A stretch of DNA of 36,033 nt from Prevotella sp. (GCA_017934525.1 JAGBJJ010000026.1:1-36033); one strand, 5' to 3'; counted from the stretch's first letter, positions 21,571-30,765 are shown. Notes: a model not told the origin generated them from the letters alone. Made by a program: numbers and translations.

Positions 21571-23448
21571 TTAGAGATTCACCAAGAACGAGAGACCCAG
21601 CGTCCAGTAGTTCATGTGCTTGCGGGACTTGTACTCACGGGCATCCAGTCCGATACCGTCGGCATACTCGCCAGTAGAGGTCATGAGGGCGGCATCCGTC
21701 AGGAAGGCGGCGCCGCTGGTCATACCCTTCTGCATAAAGTGGTAGGGGTCATAGGTGGCGGTGAAATCCTTGCGGGTGTAGTCGTAGTCGCAGAAGATGC
21801 GCCACGAGAAGTTGGACTTATAGCGATAGGTGAGCGAAATGCCCGTGCCAAACGACGTGGACGACTTGGCGGAAATGGTGAGGTATTCCCAGTCGTCGGT
21901 CCATTTCTCACCTGTGTTGGTGGGATACTGCAAGTTGTCGAGCAGGATAGAAGGGTCGCCGGAAACGTCCTTGTGGCCGGGACGGTTGTCGAGCGTCAGG
22001 GTGTAGGGGATGTCTTTTACGTTGCCCTCGGCGTGACCGTCAATGTCCAGTTCCTGTGTGATGGAACGGCCGATGAGTGCCTTGGTACCCAAAGAGAAGC
22101 GAGAGCTGAGAGGCAGATTGAAGTAGACACCGACACTGCCCGTGAACTCAGTGATGTGGTCGCTCTTCACGATGCCGTAGCTGTCGGTGACGGGAGCGTT
22201 CTCACGCCATGCACTCTCGGAGTCGAGCCGGTAGCCCAGCTTGTTGAAGTAGGCCTGCTCGTTCTGTTCCGGCGTGCCGGTGTAGTCGCCAGGGAAGGCA
22301 CTCTGATAGTAGGGCTGCAGACCCTGCCAGGCATACAGGTTCTCGACGGCCACCGTGTTGGCAAAGTCGCCGAAGTCCTTGACCGACTGGGCGCGGACGC
22401 GCAAACGACCGCCCACGCCGACGTACTTATTAAAGAAGTAGGCACCCTCGGCATCTACCACCGTGGCGGCACGGAACTTGAGGCCCACCTTCTCGCCCAT
22501 GCTCTCGAACTCGAGGTTCTTGTTGCCCAGACCCACACCCATGGAGATGCTGAAGAACGAGGGCTTCTCGCCGTTCACCTCAAGGTCGTTGCGGAGCAGG
22601 CCCTTCCCCTTGAACAGCAGGTCGCAGAGGGCATAGCCCAACTCGGTGGACATGATACCGATGCCGGCACCCGACATCACATCGCTAATCCAGTGGCGGT
22701 TATTAAGCACGCGCATCACACCCGTAGCCGTAGCCACACCGTAGCCGGCCACCGACCACCAGGGCGAGCGCGTCAGTCCGTACTCCTTGTGGAGTAGCGA
22801 GGCACCGACGAAAGCGGTGGCAGTGTGCCCCGAGGGCCATGAGTTGGCGGTGCTTCCGTCAGGACGCATTTCCTTGGCGGTGTACTTGATGCCATTGACG
22901 AAGGCTGCCATGATGGCATACGACATGCCGGCACTGGCCAGCAGACGAGGCCAGTCGCTGCGGCCCTCGTAGCCGCCCAGCTTCAGTCCGACCACCATGG
23001 CGGGGCCGAAGAACTGGGTGTAGTCGTCGATGCCAGTCTTGAAGTCTGTCAGGAGCTGCGTGTTCTTCTTGCCGCCTTGCTCGGCCTTGGCATTGACGCG
23101 GAACATGGCCTTGTCGCCCTTGATAGCCCAGCCTGCCACGAACAGGGGGATGCCGACGAAGGTCAGGTCGTCCATGAATTTGTAGGGCTTGACACCAGGA
23201 TTGGTCTTCGACTTGAGGAAGTCGAAGTCGGGCTTCCACTGGTTGGCAGCTGTCGTAAGATTCATCGTGGAACTGGTTGACGGGTCTGTCATGTCAAGGA
23301 GAATGGAACTTGTCTCGGACATGTCTGTCAGCTCGGCCTTCATTTCGGGCACTTCCAGCGTGAGCGGCTTCATATCCAGATAATTGTCTGCATTGGCCTG
23401 AACCGTCAGGACAACGGCGAGTGTGGTTAAATAATGTCTGATATTCAT
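21571..23448 (-). CDS. PAP2-family phosphatase fused to a C-terminal outer-membrane-type beta domain
   Basis: A 625-residue protein from the ATG at 23448 (MNIRHYLTTLAVVLTVQANA, a signal peptide); eleven codons further upstream are open but lie in a repeat. The PAP2 active site is complete: KYTAKEMRPDG, then SWPSGHTATAF near residue 210 and RVLNNRHWISDVMSG near residue 255. From about residue 300 to the end the sequence alternates as in beta-barrels (FFSISMGVGLGNKN, VGVYFNLPLSSRFSLGTKAL, FGTGISLTYRYKSN) and closes with LSFLVNL, typical of outer membrane proteins. Expected chemistry: dephosphorylation of a lipid or phosphate ester. The fusion would place it at the outer membrane; lipid A is a possible but unproven substrate. 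It is last in the RND efflux unit, 60 bases after the TolC-like gene. Confidence 0.82.
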   Translation of the reverse strand: MNIRHYLTTLAVVLTVQANADNYLDMKPLTLEVPEMKAELTDMSETSSILLDMTDPSTSSTMNLTTAANQWKPDFDFLKSKTNPGVKPYKFMDDLTFVGIPLFVAGWAIKGDKAMFRVNAKAEQGGKKNTQLLTDFKTGIDDYTQFFGPAMVVGLKLGGYEGRSDWPRLLASAGMSYAIMAAFVNGIKYTAKEMRPDGSTANSWPSGHTATAFVGASLLHKEYGLTRSPWWSVAGYGVATATGVMRVLNNRHWISDVMSGAGIGIMSTELGYALCDLLFKGKGLLRNDLEVNGEKPSFFSISMGVGLGNKNLEFESMGEKVGLKFRAATVVDAEGAYFFNKYVGVGGRLRVRAQSVKDFGDFANTVAVENLYAWQGLQPYYQSAFPGDYTGTPEQNEQAYFNKLGYRLDSESAWRENAPVTDSYGIVKSDHITEFTGSVGVYFNLPLSSRFSLGTKALIGRSITQELDIDGHAEGNVKDIPYTLTLDNRPGHKDVSGDPSILLDNLQYPTNTGEKWTDDWEYLTISAKSSTSFGTGISLTYRYKSNFSWRIFCDYDYTRKDFTATYDPYHFMQKGMTSGAAFLTDAALMTSTGEYADGIGLDAREYKSRKHMNYWTLGLSFLVNL

Positions 23449-23465
23449 TGTGCTATATTTTTTAA

Positions 23466-23507
23466 TTAATTCATAACTCATAATTCATAACTCATAACTC
23501 ATAACTC
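23466..23507. repeat. CATAACT-type tandem repeat between TolC-like and PAP2 genes
   Basis: ATTCATAACTC, ATAATTC, ATAACTC, ATAACTC and ATAACTC follow in units of about 7-8 bases, filling most of the 59-base gap and touching the stop codon of the TolC-like gene. Confidence 0.75.
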
Positions 23508-24893
23508 TTAATTCATACCACCGCCGAGTGCGATGTAGAGGGCAATGACGGCCTCGGATGCTTTGTACATGTTCATGGCCTGGCTGAGCTGTGCGTTGAG
23601 CAGCGACTCCTGGGCCGTGAGCACCTCGATGTAGCTGGCCTTGCCATTATCCATCAGTTCGTGGGTACCTGTGTATGCCTCACGGAGCACTTGAACCTGA
23701 CGTTGGTAGTAGCTGTTTTTCTCACGGGCTGTCATGCAGTCGGCAATGGCCTCGTTCACCTCGTTACCGGCGTTGATGACCGTCTGGACGTACTTCTTCT
23801 GCATGTCCTCTTCGGTGAGTTTGGCTATCTTCTTGTTGGCAATCAGCTTGCCGCGGGCGAAGATGGGCTGCGTGAGCTGTGCTACGGCATTGAGCAGCAG
23901 CTTGCCCGGGTTGACGATGGCGATGCCTGCATCGTTGGTCCATCCGGCGGTACCGCTGAGCGTAATGCTGGGATAAAAGGCCGAACGGGCTGCCTGAGTA
24001 TTGTAGAAAGCCTCTTCCATGGCGTGGTTGGCCATGCGGATGTCGGGGCGGTTCTCCAGCATACGGGCTGGCACGCCGATTTGCAGAGCCTCACCCTTTG
24101 CAGAGAGGTTGGGGGTGAGTCTGCTGCGCTCTATGTGCTGTGGACTGACTGCCAGCAACTTGCAGATGGCATTCTCTACCGAACGGATGTTACGGCGTGT
24201 GTCGGCAATCTGTGTCTTCACGCTCAGGTAGGATGCCTCCATCTGGTTGACGGCGGTGCTGTATGCCTTGCCGTTCTCCCAAAGAGCCTGCTCGGTCTCA
24301 AGCGACTTGTTCCACAGACTGTCGGTCTGGTTGAGGATGTCCAGCTGGAGGTCAAGCACTTGCAGCATCAGGTACTGCTGGGCCGTAGTGGCAATGAGGT
24401 TGGAGCGTATGGCCTGCTGCTGCATCTGCGCCTGCATGACCACGGCCTTCGCCGCACGTTTCTGGTTGGTGATGGAGCCGAACACGTCGAGGTCTACCGA
24501 CAGTTGTAGCGGCAGGTTGTAGGTCTTTGAGGCTGGGCTCTTGTCGAAACTGGAGAGCGCGCCCTGAGAAGCGAAGAAGAGTGACGGCAAGTAGGCCATC
24601 TTGGCTGCCTTCAGCGATGCCTCGCTCTTCTCCACGGCGATGCGTGCGGAGTTGAGGTCGGTGTTGCTGGCCAGCACCTGCTCAATGAGCTGCTGTAGCA
24701 GCGGGTCGGTGAAAAACTCGCGCCAGGTCATCTGGGCCATTGACGTTTCACCAATGGCTGCCTTGACATCTTCGTTGGAGCCGAAGGCATCGGCGGGTGT
24801 CGGTGTCTCTTGCGCGTACTTATTATATATACCGCAGCCCGTGAGCATCAAAGTCACGGCTGCCAGTGTGATGATATTGCTTAGTCTTTTCAT
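23508..24893 (-). CDS. TolC/NodT-type outer membrane efflux lipoprotein
   Basis: A 461-residue protein. The signal peptide ends in a lipobox (VTLMLTGCGIYNKY). The body is two matching halves of long helices broken by short beta segments, as in outer membrane factors: TDLNSARIAVEKSEASLKAA, RNIRSVENAICKLL, NRPDIRMANHAMEEAFYNTQ, AARSAFYPSITLSG, and near the end KASYIEVLTAQESLLNAQLS. Such proteins form the trimeric outer-membrane channel of tripartite pumps. It starts 10 bases after the RND pump stop, so they are co-transcribed. 23 bases of the gene (24172-24194) are repeated exactly at 21497-21519. Confidence 0.92.
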   Translation of the reverse strand: MKRLSNIITLAAVTLMLTGCGIYNKYAQETPTPADAFGSNEDVKAAIGETSMAQMTWREFFTDPLLQQLIEQVLASNTDLNSARIAVEKSEASLKAAKMAYLPSLFFASQGALSSFDKSPASKTYNLPLQLSVDLDVFGSITNQKRAAKAVVMQAQMQQQAIRSNLIATTAQQYLMLQVLDLQLDILNQTDSLWNKSLETEQALWENGKAYSTAVNQMEASYLSVKTQIADTRRNIRSVENAICKLLAVSPQHIERSRLTPNLSAKGEALQIGVPARMLENRPDIRMANHAMEEAFYNTQAARSAFYPSITLSGTAGWTNDAGIAIVNPGKLLLNAVAQLTQPIFARGKLIANKKIAKLTEEDMQKKYVQTVINAGNEVNEAIADCMTAREKNSYYQRQVQVLREAYTGTHELMDNGKASYIEVLTAQESLLNAQLSQAMNMYKASEAVIALYIALGGGMN

Positions 24894-24903
24894 GCTGTTT
24901 TCG

Positions 24904-27900
24904 TTATTTCGTTACACCGTTATCCGTTATCTCGGCATTGGAGTTTTCTACTTTCATCTTCGGAGCCCCTTGGAAACGCTCATGCAGCTTCTGGAACACG
25001 ATGAAGAAGGCGGGAACGACGAAGAGCAGGGCCACGGTGCCGATGCTCATACCGCCGATAACGCCAAGGGCGAGGGCTCGGTTACCGTTGGCACCGGCTC
25101 CACCCTCGATGACGAGCGGTATCATACCGATAATCATCGTGGCTACCGTCATCAGGATAGGGCGCAGACGCTCCTTGCAAGCCTCGAAGGCTGCTTCCGT
25201 AATACTCAGGCCCTGGGCACGGCGCTCTGTGGCGAACTCGGTAATCAGAATGGCCGTCTTTGCCAACAGACCTATTAGCATGATGACACCCGTCTGCAGG
25301 TAGATGTTGTTGTCCATGCCAGGCAGTCCCTGCGTATAACCAAGGTAAGCAAAGACAAAGGCTCCCATCAGTCCGAACGGTACGCTGAAGAGCACGGCCC
25401 ACGGAGTGAACCATGAGTTGTACAGCGAGGCCAGGATGAGGTAAATCAGGATGGCACAGATGACGTAGATGAAGGCGGTGGCATTGGAACCGGCAGCCTC
25501 TTCAAGTTCGCGCGACATACCACTATACTCGTAGGCGGCGGTAGCTGGCATCTCCTCTTTGAACACCTCGGCGATGGCCTTGTGGGCATCACCCTCTGTG
25601 TAGCCGCTACCGGTTTGGATGTAGCAGGAGATACTCTGGAACAGGTTGAAGTGCTCAATGTTCGACGGACCGACAATCTCTTTCAGCGTGACGAATTCGG
25701 CAATAGGTGCCATTTTGCCGTTACCCACCTGCACGAAGATATTCTGCAGCGATGTCGGGTCGAGGCGATACTCGGGCGAGGCAGCAGCCATGATGCGATA
25801 GACCTTACCAAACTGATTGAAGTTGCCGATATACGCACCGCCGCAGAACGTACCGAGCGTATTGAGCACGTCGGCAGGCGACACACCGGCACGGTCGCAC
25901 TGGGCAGCATCGACATCGACCTGATATTTCGGGAAGCGCTCTGAGTAGGTCGACATAGCGGAGGCTATCTCCGGACGCTCAGACAGCTTAGCCAGGAAGT
26001 GTTCGGTTTGCTTGGCAAACTCCGACAGATTACCGTCGGTAGGATCCTCGACAACCAGAGAGACACTGTTGCTGTTACCATAGCCGGGAATCTGCGGCAT
26101 CTCAAAGGGAGACACCGTCACATTCTTGATGTCCTGACAGTCGAAGTAGAACCGGTACATGACGAGGGTCAGCAGGTGGTTCATGCCCGGGCGCTCCTCC
26201 CAGTTCTTCAGACGGACAACCAGTGTAGCGAAGTTGGAACCGGCACCAGAGAGCATACCGTAGCCACAGCATAGGGCGTAACTCTCCATCTCGGGAATCT
26301 TCTTCACCTTATCCTCCACCTGTTTCATAATCTCACGGGTCTGCTGTAGCGTGGTTCCTTCCGGTGCACTGAGGTCAACGAGGAACACGCCCTGGTCCTC
26401 CTGCGGTACCAGACCCGACGGCAGACTCTTCATGAAGAACACCAACAGCACGGCAGAAAGAGCCAGGAAGCTCCATGCCATGACAGGGCGCTTGATGAAT
26501 TTCTGGACGCTCTTGCTATACTTATTATAGATAGCATTATAGCTGACGGTGTAGGCTTTCTTTGTGTAGTAGGTAATACCCTTGCCCTCCTTCTTGCCTT
26601 CTGTCACTCGCATCATGATGGCGCAGAGCGCAGGGCACAGCGTCAGGGCGGAGACACACGACAGACCAACTGACGAGGCAATGGTCACACCGAACTGGGT
26701 GAAGAAGGTACCTGAAGTACCCGGCATGAAGGTCACGGGGATGAACACGGCCATGAATACCAAGGTACACGAGACTACGGCTACCGACACCTCGTTCATG
26801 GCCTGACGGGTGGCTTCGCGGGCATCGCTGATGCCACCCTCCATCTTGGCCATGACGGCCTCGACCACCACGATGGCGTCGTCGACTACCGTACCGATGG
26901 CCAGCACGAGGGCAAAGAGCGTCAGGATGTTGAGCGAGAAGCCTGCCAGCGAAACGATGGCAAAGGTGCCCAGCAGTGACACGATGATCGATATCGACGG
27001 GATGATGGTGGCCTTGAAGTTCTGCAGGAAAAAGAACACCACGAGCACCACGAGGATGATGGCGATGACCAGCGTCTCGACCACGTTGTGGATGGCAGCG
27101 AACAGGAAATCGTCGCTGGTCATCAGGGTGACGAACTCCAGTCCGGCAGGCATCGTTGCCTTCACTTCCTCAAACGTCTTGTTGATACGGGCATTCACCT
27201 CGGTAGCATTGGCACCCGGTGCTTGATATACCATGAACATGGCACCCGGCTTGTCCTGAATGTTTGAGGTGAAATTGTAGCTCATGGCACCAATCTTCAC
27301 TTCTGCCACGTCGCTCAAGTGCAGCATGCCGCCGCCACTGGTGCGTAGCACGATGTCGTTGAACTCCTCGACGGTCTTCAGTGTACCCTTGTACTGCATG
27401 GAGTACTGATAGGAGTTGCCCGACTGCTCGCCAAGAGAACCCACTGCCGACACGAAACTCTGTCCGCCGATGGCTGCAAAGATATCGTTAGGAGTCAGAC
27501 CGTACTGTGCCATCACGTCGGGCTTCAGCCAGAGGCGCAGGGCGTATGTGTTACCAAGGCTCTGCACGTTACCCACACCACTGATACGCATCAGACGTGG
27601 CTTGATATTGATGTCGACGTAGTTTGAGACGAAGTCCTCGTCATACTTGCCATCGACACTGCGCACAGCGAAAATCTGCAGAATGTTATTCTGGCGTTTC
27701 TCCACGGTTACGCCAATCTTGTTCACGTCGGCAGGCAGCAGGGCCTGTGCACGGGTCACACGGTTCTGCACGTTGACCGCCGCCATGTCGGGATCGACAC
27801 CTTGTTTGAAATACACACTGATTTCCACATCACCGTTCGATGAGGCTTTGGAGGTCATGTAGGCCATGTCCGTCACACCGTTGATGGCCTCTTCGAGCGG

Positions 27901-28092
27901 CTGGATGACTGACTTCATCACCGTGTTCTCGTCAGCACCGCTGTAGCTGGTGGTGACCATCACCGTGGGCGGTGCAATGTCGGGATACTGCTCCACTGGC
28001 AGCGTAGTCATCGAGATGTAGCCCACCAGTGCTATCACAATTGAGATGGCACACGCCATCACGTATTTATTGATAAAGATATTATTCTTCAT
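24904..28092 (-). CDS. RND-family (HAE1/AcrB-like) efflux pump, inner membrane subunit
   Basis: A 1,062-residue protein of normal AcrB length. The first helix follows the usual pattern (NNIFINKYVMACAISIVIAL) with LPVEQYPDIAPPTVMV after it. The proton-relay aspartates are present (AIGTVVDDAIVVVEAVM), as is the matching lysine (LIGLLAKTAILITEF). The porter domain motifs GVGNVQSLGNTYALRLWL and FVSAVGSLGEQSG are also seen. It exports toxic compounds using the proton gradient; the substrate cannot be predicted. Neighbours are the adaptor gene upstream and the TolC-like gene downstream. The 115-base gap to the adaptor gene holds a long inverted repeat, the only sizeable gap inside this pump unit. 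Confidence 0.95.
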   Translation of the reverse strand: MKNNIFINKYVMACAISIVIALVGYISMTTLPVEQYPDIAPPTVMVTTSYSGADENTVMKSVIQPLEEAINGVTDMAYMTSKASSNGDVEISVYFKQGVDPDMAAVNVQNRVTRAQALLPADVNKIGVTVEKRQNNILQIFAVRSVDGKYDEDFVSNYVDINIKPRLMRISGVGNVQSLGNTYALRLWLKPDVMAQYGLTPNDIFAAIGGQSFVSAVGSLGEQSGNSYQYSMQYKGTLKTVEEFNDIVLRTSGGGMLHLSDVAEVKIGAMSYNFTSNIQDKPGAMFMVYQAPGANATEVNARINKTFEEVKATMPAGLEFVTLMTSDDFLFAAIHNVVETLVIAIILVVLVVFFFLQNFKATIIPSISIIVSLLGTFAIVSLAGFSLNILTLFALVLAIGTVVDDAIVVVEAVMAKMEGGISDAREATRQAMNEVSVAVVSCTLVFMAVFIPVTFMPGTSGTFFTQFGVTIASSVGLSCVSALTLCPALCAIMMRVTEGKKEGKGITYYTKKAYTVSYNAIYNKYSKSVQKFIKRPVMAWSFLALSAVLLVFFMKSLPSGLVPQEDQGVFLVDLSAPEGTTLQQTREIMKQVEDKVKKIPEMESYALCCGYGMLSGAGSNFATLVVRLKNWEERPGMNHLLTLVMYRFYFDCQDIKNVTVSPFEMPQIPGYGNSNSVSLVVEDPTDGNLSEFAKQTEHFLAKLSERPEIASAMSTYSERFPKYQVDVDAAQCDRAGVSPADVLNTLGTFCGGAYIGNFNQFGKVYRIMAAASPEYRLDPTSLQNIFVQVGNGKMAPIAEFVTLKEIVGPSNIEHFNLFQSISCYIQTGSGYTEGDAHKAIAEVFKEEMPATAAYEYSGMSRELEEAAGSNATAFIYVICAILIYLILASLYNSWFTPWAVLFSVPFGLMGAFVFAYLGYTQGLPGMDNNIYLQTGVIMLIGLLAKTAILITEFATERRAQGLSITEAAFEACKERLRPILMTVATMIIGMIPLVIEGGAGANGNRALALGVIGGMSIGTVALLFVVPAFFIVFQKLHERFQGAPKMKVENSNAEITDNGVTK

Positions 28093-28100
28093 ATTAATTC

Positions 28101-28213
28101 AAATTAGTAATTAGTAATGAGTAATTAGTAATTATGATTTGACCTGCTACGGTTTGTCATCTGCGAAGAGCATTGCAAGGTAATCATAATTACTCATTAC
28201 TAATTACTCATTT
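28101..28213. repeat. long inverted repeat made of TAATTACTCATTAC units, between MFP and RND genes
   Basis: The left arm (28101-28139) and the right arm (28182-28213) are each built of AATTAGT/AATGAGT-type heptamers. They are reverse complements over about 32 bp with three mismatches, around a 42-base unique loop. The right arm overlaps the last codons of the adaptor gene. Confidence 0.8.
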
Positions 28214-29320
28214 CTCATTAAACAAAACCTTCTGTCCCTCGGTCACATTATTTGCACCGGTGGTCACAATCTTGTCGCCAACGCTCAGGCCACTGGTGAC
28301 GATGAAGTCCTTACCGTTACCGGTATCTTCCGTTGTCACGTCGACGGCGGTAGCCGTGCTGTCGGCTTTCACCTTATACACAAGAGACTTGTCCTGCAGG
28401 CGCACGACGGCGTTCTGTGGGATGACGATCAAGTCTTTCTCGGCAAACGACATGACGACCGAACCCTGTATGCCGGAGTGCAGAACGCCTTCTGGATTGG
28501 GGAACGACACCTTGGCGGTCAACGAGCCTGTTGCCGCATTGACAACACCCGTCAGGCTGACAACATGTCCCTTGTGAGGATACTCTGTACCATTCTTCAT
28601 CACAAACGTGGCTTCGGGCAGGGTGGCAATAAACTTCTCTTTATCGGTAGCATTCACACCTTCCTTTACCATGGCCTCGACGATGGCCTCCGTTACTGAG
28701 AACTCGGCATACATCGTCGTATTGCCGCTGAGCATGGTGAGCTGCATGCCGGGCGATACCTGGTCACCGGTATGCACGGAAATCTCGCCGATGACGCCTG
28801 ATACGGTAGCTGTGATCGTACAGAATCCTAAGTTCACCTTCGCGCTGTTCACCGACGCACGGGCCTGGGCTACTGCAGCCTGGGCCTGCTTGTAGGCGTT
28901 TTCCGAGTTGCTGAGCATGTAACTGCTCACAATCTTCTTCTCAAACAGGTTCTTGTTCGACTCATACTCCAGTTTGGCTGAGTTCTCCTGTGCCAGGGCA
29001 GCCTGCAGGTTGGCCTGTGCAGCCTCCAGTTCCAGTTGGGCGTTGCGGGAGTCGATGATGAAGAGCGTCTGCCCCTTCTTCACTTGCTGACCTTCTGCCA
29101 CGCAAATCTTCATCAGCTGACCGCTGACCTGCGGTGTAACGGTCACGTCGTTCTGACCTTTCATTCTGGCACTGAACCTGTAAGGCAGTTCAATGTCTGA
29201 CTTCTTTACTGTCATGGTTTCAAACGACGACTGCGTCTCTTTGGGCATGTCAATGTTACACGCCACCAGCCCGACCATCATGCCGAGCATCAAAGCACAT
29301 TTTGTTGATTTCATCTTCAT
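28208..29320 (-). CDS. periplasmic adaptor (membrane fusion protein) of the RND pump
   Basis: A 370-residue lipoprotein (signal peptide ending GLVACNIDMPK). The order is that of AcrA-type adaptors: a barrel strand region (VTPQVSGQLMKICV), lipoyl motif (EGQQVKKGQTLFIID), a long coiled hairpin (residues ~90-170, QANLQAALAQENSAKLEYES), the second lipoyl half (ATVSGVIGEISVHTGDQVSP) and beta domains ending GDKIVTTGANNVTEGQKVLF. It links pump and outer membrane channel. It starts 33 bases after the membrane protein gene at 29354 and precedes the RND gene. Its last codons lie in the right arm of the inverted repeat. Confidence 0.92.
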   Translation of the reverse strand: MKMKSTKCALMLGMMVGLVACNIDMPKETQSSFETMTVKKSDIELPYRFSARMKGQNDVTVTPQVSGQLMKICVAEGQQVKKGQTLFIIDSRNAQLELEAAQANLQAALAQENSAKLEYESNKNLFEKKIVSSYMLSNSENAYKQAQAAVAQARASVNSAKVNLGFCTITATVSGVIGEISVHTGDQVSPGMQLTMLSGNTTMYAEFSVTEAIVEAMVKEGVNATDKEKFIATLPEATFVMKNGTEYPHKGHVVSLTGVVNAATGSLTAKVSFPNPEGVLHSGIQGSVVMSFAEKDLIVIPQNAVVRLQDKSLVYKVKADSTATAVDVTTEDTGNGKDFIVTSGLSVGDKIVTTGANNVTEGQKVLFNEK

Positions 29321-29353
29321 TGTTTTAGCTTTATTTATTTTAATCTTTAATGT

Positions 29354-29980
29354 TCAATCTTCCGTTTCCGTCACGAAACAGGCCACGAGACCGTAGGTAA
29401 TGGCGGGGCGAATCCAGATTTCGGTGAGCAAATAATTAGTGTATTCGTCGATAGCCTCAAAATACATAATGTCCAATTGATAGAGCGTAGCTATGAGCGC
29501 ATCAATGGCAAAGATAAGCCACAGGTTACGTTTGCTATAGCTTTTCCATTCCCTGCGGGCATAGAAGTATGTCAGCGTACAGAGGAACAGCACTGACAGC
29601 GTGAAACAGACTGAGCGCAGGACGAGGTTGGCCATGGGCGGGGAGAAGAGGATGTCGCGCAGCAGTACCGTCATACCCAGCGAGATGGAACACCAGTAGT
29701 TGAACTGCTGAGTGTTAATGAGCGGTGAATTGAAAAAGTACATCCAAATCATCACCAAGCAGGCGATGTAGAACAAATTGAGCACAAGCTCGGGCCAGGC
29801 GTTGGCCAGTCCGAAATGATATACGCCGTAAAGCATTACGCCGATGGACAGTGTGCCGCTGACGGCAGTAATCAAGATGTCGGCAACTTTGGCATTTTTC
29901 TTAAATCTAGTCTTCATATTATTATTGCACTTGGAATTCCTATAAACCTTTAGTGTTCGTCTACTTTGCTTATTTTTCAT
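29354..29980 (-). CDS. multi-pass membrane protein of unknown function
   Basis: A protein of 208 residues if it starts at the ATG at 29980, which overlaps the upstream stop as ATGA and follows AAGGAAGA; an internal ATG at 29917 would give 187 residues (MKTRFKKNAKVADIL). Five or six membrane segments are visible, for example ADILITAVSGTLSIGVMLYG, LVLNLFYIACLVMIWMYFF, LRSVCFTLSVLFLCTLTYFY and LWLIFAIDALIATLY. I do not recognise a family. It sits between the sensor-only protein and the adaptor gene, in the same direction and with short spacing, so it is probably the second gene of the efflux unit; a sensing or signalling role with its neighbour is inference. Confidence 0.7.
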   Translation of the reverse strand: MKNKQSRRTLKVYRNSKCNNNMKTRFKKNAKVADILITAVSGTLSIGVMLYGVYHFGLANAWPELVLNLFYIACLVMIWMYFFNSPLINTQQFNYWCSISLGMTVLLRDILFSPPMANLVLRSVCFTLSVLFLCTLTYFYARREWKSYSKRNLWLIFAIDALIATLYQLDIMYFEAIDEYTNYLLTEIWIRPAITYGLVACFVTETED

Positions 29981-30681
29981 TCTTCCTTCAGCTCCTGCAA
30001 CGTGTCTACGCGCCAGACGAGGAAGGCGATGATGACGAATGTGTTCACCTGCGACAGATACTCCGTCACGAGCGCACCACCATTGGTGGAGTAGGCCACG
30101 TGGACGAACAGGATGAAGGCCAGTAGCAACAGACTCTGCCACACCTCCTTGCGCTCCAGGTCGGCGTAGTTGTCGAGCAGCCAGCGTCCGTACTGCCGCA
30201 CGGCCCGAACGTAGTACACGAGGAAAACCACGCCCATCACGGCCATGTACAACTCCACAGCGAGTTCGAACACGTCGCTGCGCAGGACGATACAAATCAA
30301 GGCCAGCACGCCTACTGGTGCTACTGCCGCCCACACGGGCCAGAGCGGTCGCCGCCGGTCCTGCAGCATCCGCAGCAGTACGCACATCATCAGCGGCACG
30401 AACGTCAGACGGTCGAGCGTGATGGCCACGATGTTGCGCACCAGCCGATCGTCGGTCAGGAACTGCTGACCCAGCACAACCCACCACACGTGACTCATGA
30501 ACACAGCCACCATGAACGCCGCCGTCCATTCCCGTAGCAACGTGCTCGGCACCACTTCGTCACCCGCCACGACGTTGCCTCGCCCGAAAAGCAGGTATGC
30601 TGCTGCCAACAGCGCAAACCATGCCGCTGCGCCATATAGCATCAGGAAAAATGCATCACTCAATCCTTGGTATTCGTACAT
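29977..30681 (-). CDS. membrane sensor-like protein: paralogue of the adjacent AraC-type regulator without its DNA-binding domain
   Basis: A 234-residue protein from the ATG at 30681 (MYEYQGLSDAFFLMLYGAAA). A longer frame exists but would cross the promoter, so it is rejected. Six or seven membrane segments fill the protein. It matches residues ~1-240 of the divergent regulator at 30923: MLQDRRRPLWP, RQYGRWLLDNYADLERKEVW and LVWRVDTLQEL have close counterparts at the same places. It then stops (LKEE), lacking the ~150-residue linker and helix-turn-helix part. A box TAACTTTG lies 30 bases before its ATG, and it is the first gene of the efflux unit. A modulating or partner role toward the full-length regulator is inference. 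Confidence 0.8.
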   Translation of the reverse strand: MYEYQGLSDAFFLMLYGAAAWFALLAAAYLLFGRGNVVAGDEVVPSTLLREWTAAFMVAVFMSHVWWVVLGQQFLTDDRLVRNIVAITLDRLTFVPLMMCVLLRMLQDRRRPLWPVWAAVAPVGVLALICIVLRSDVFELAVELYMAVMGVVFLVYYVRAVRQYGRWLLDNYADLERKEVWQSLLLLAFILFVHVAYSTNGGALVTEYLSQVNTFVIIAFLVWRVDTLQELKEE

Positions 30682-30710
30682 AATTAGTCTTTTTAGCCAA
30701 AAATTTGCCC

Positions 30711-30718
30711 CAAAGTTA
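30711..30718 (-). promoter_or_regulatory. -7 box of array module 3 (efflux unit promoter)
   Basis: Minus strand TAACTTTG followed by GGGGC, 30 bases before the ATG at 30681 and 48 bases from the first TTTTG of array 3. The -33 region is not obvious. Confidence 0.6.
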
Positions 30719-30765
30719 CGAAAAAAACTTTGAACCACCACATCCAAATCGGTCACCATGAAAGA

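Noticed and set aside
21436-22797. 453-codon plus-strand frame opposite the PAP2 fusion gene
   Set aside because: The minus strand carries a complete PAP2 active site and barrel pattern; the plus frame is its antisense shadow.
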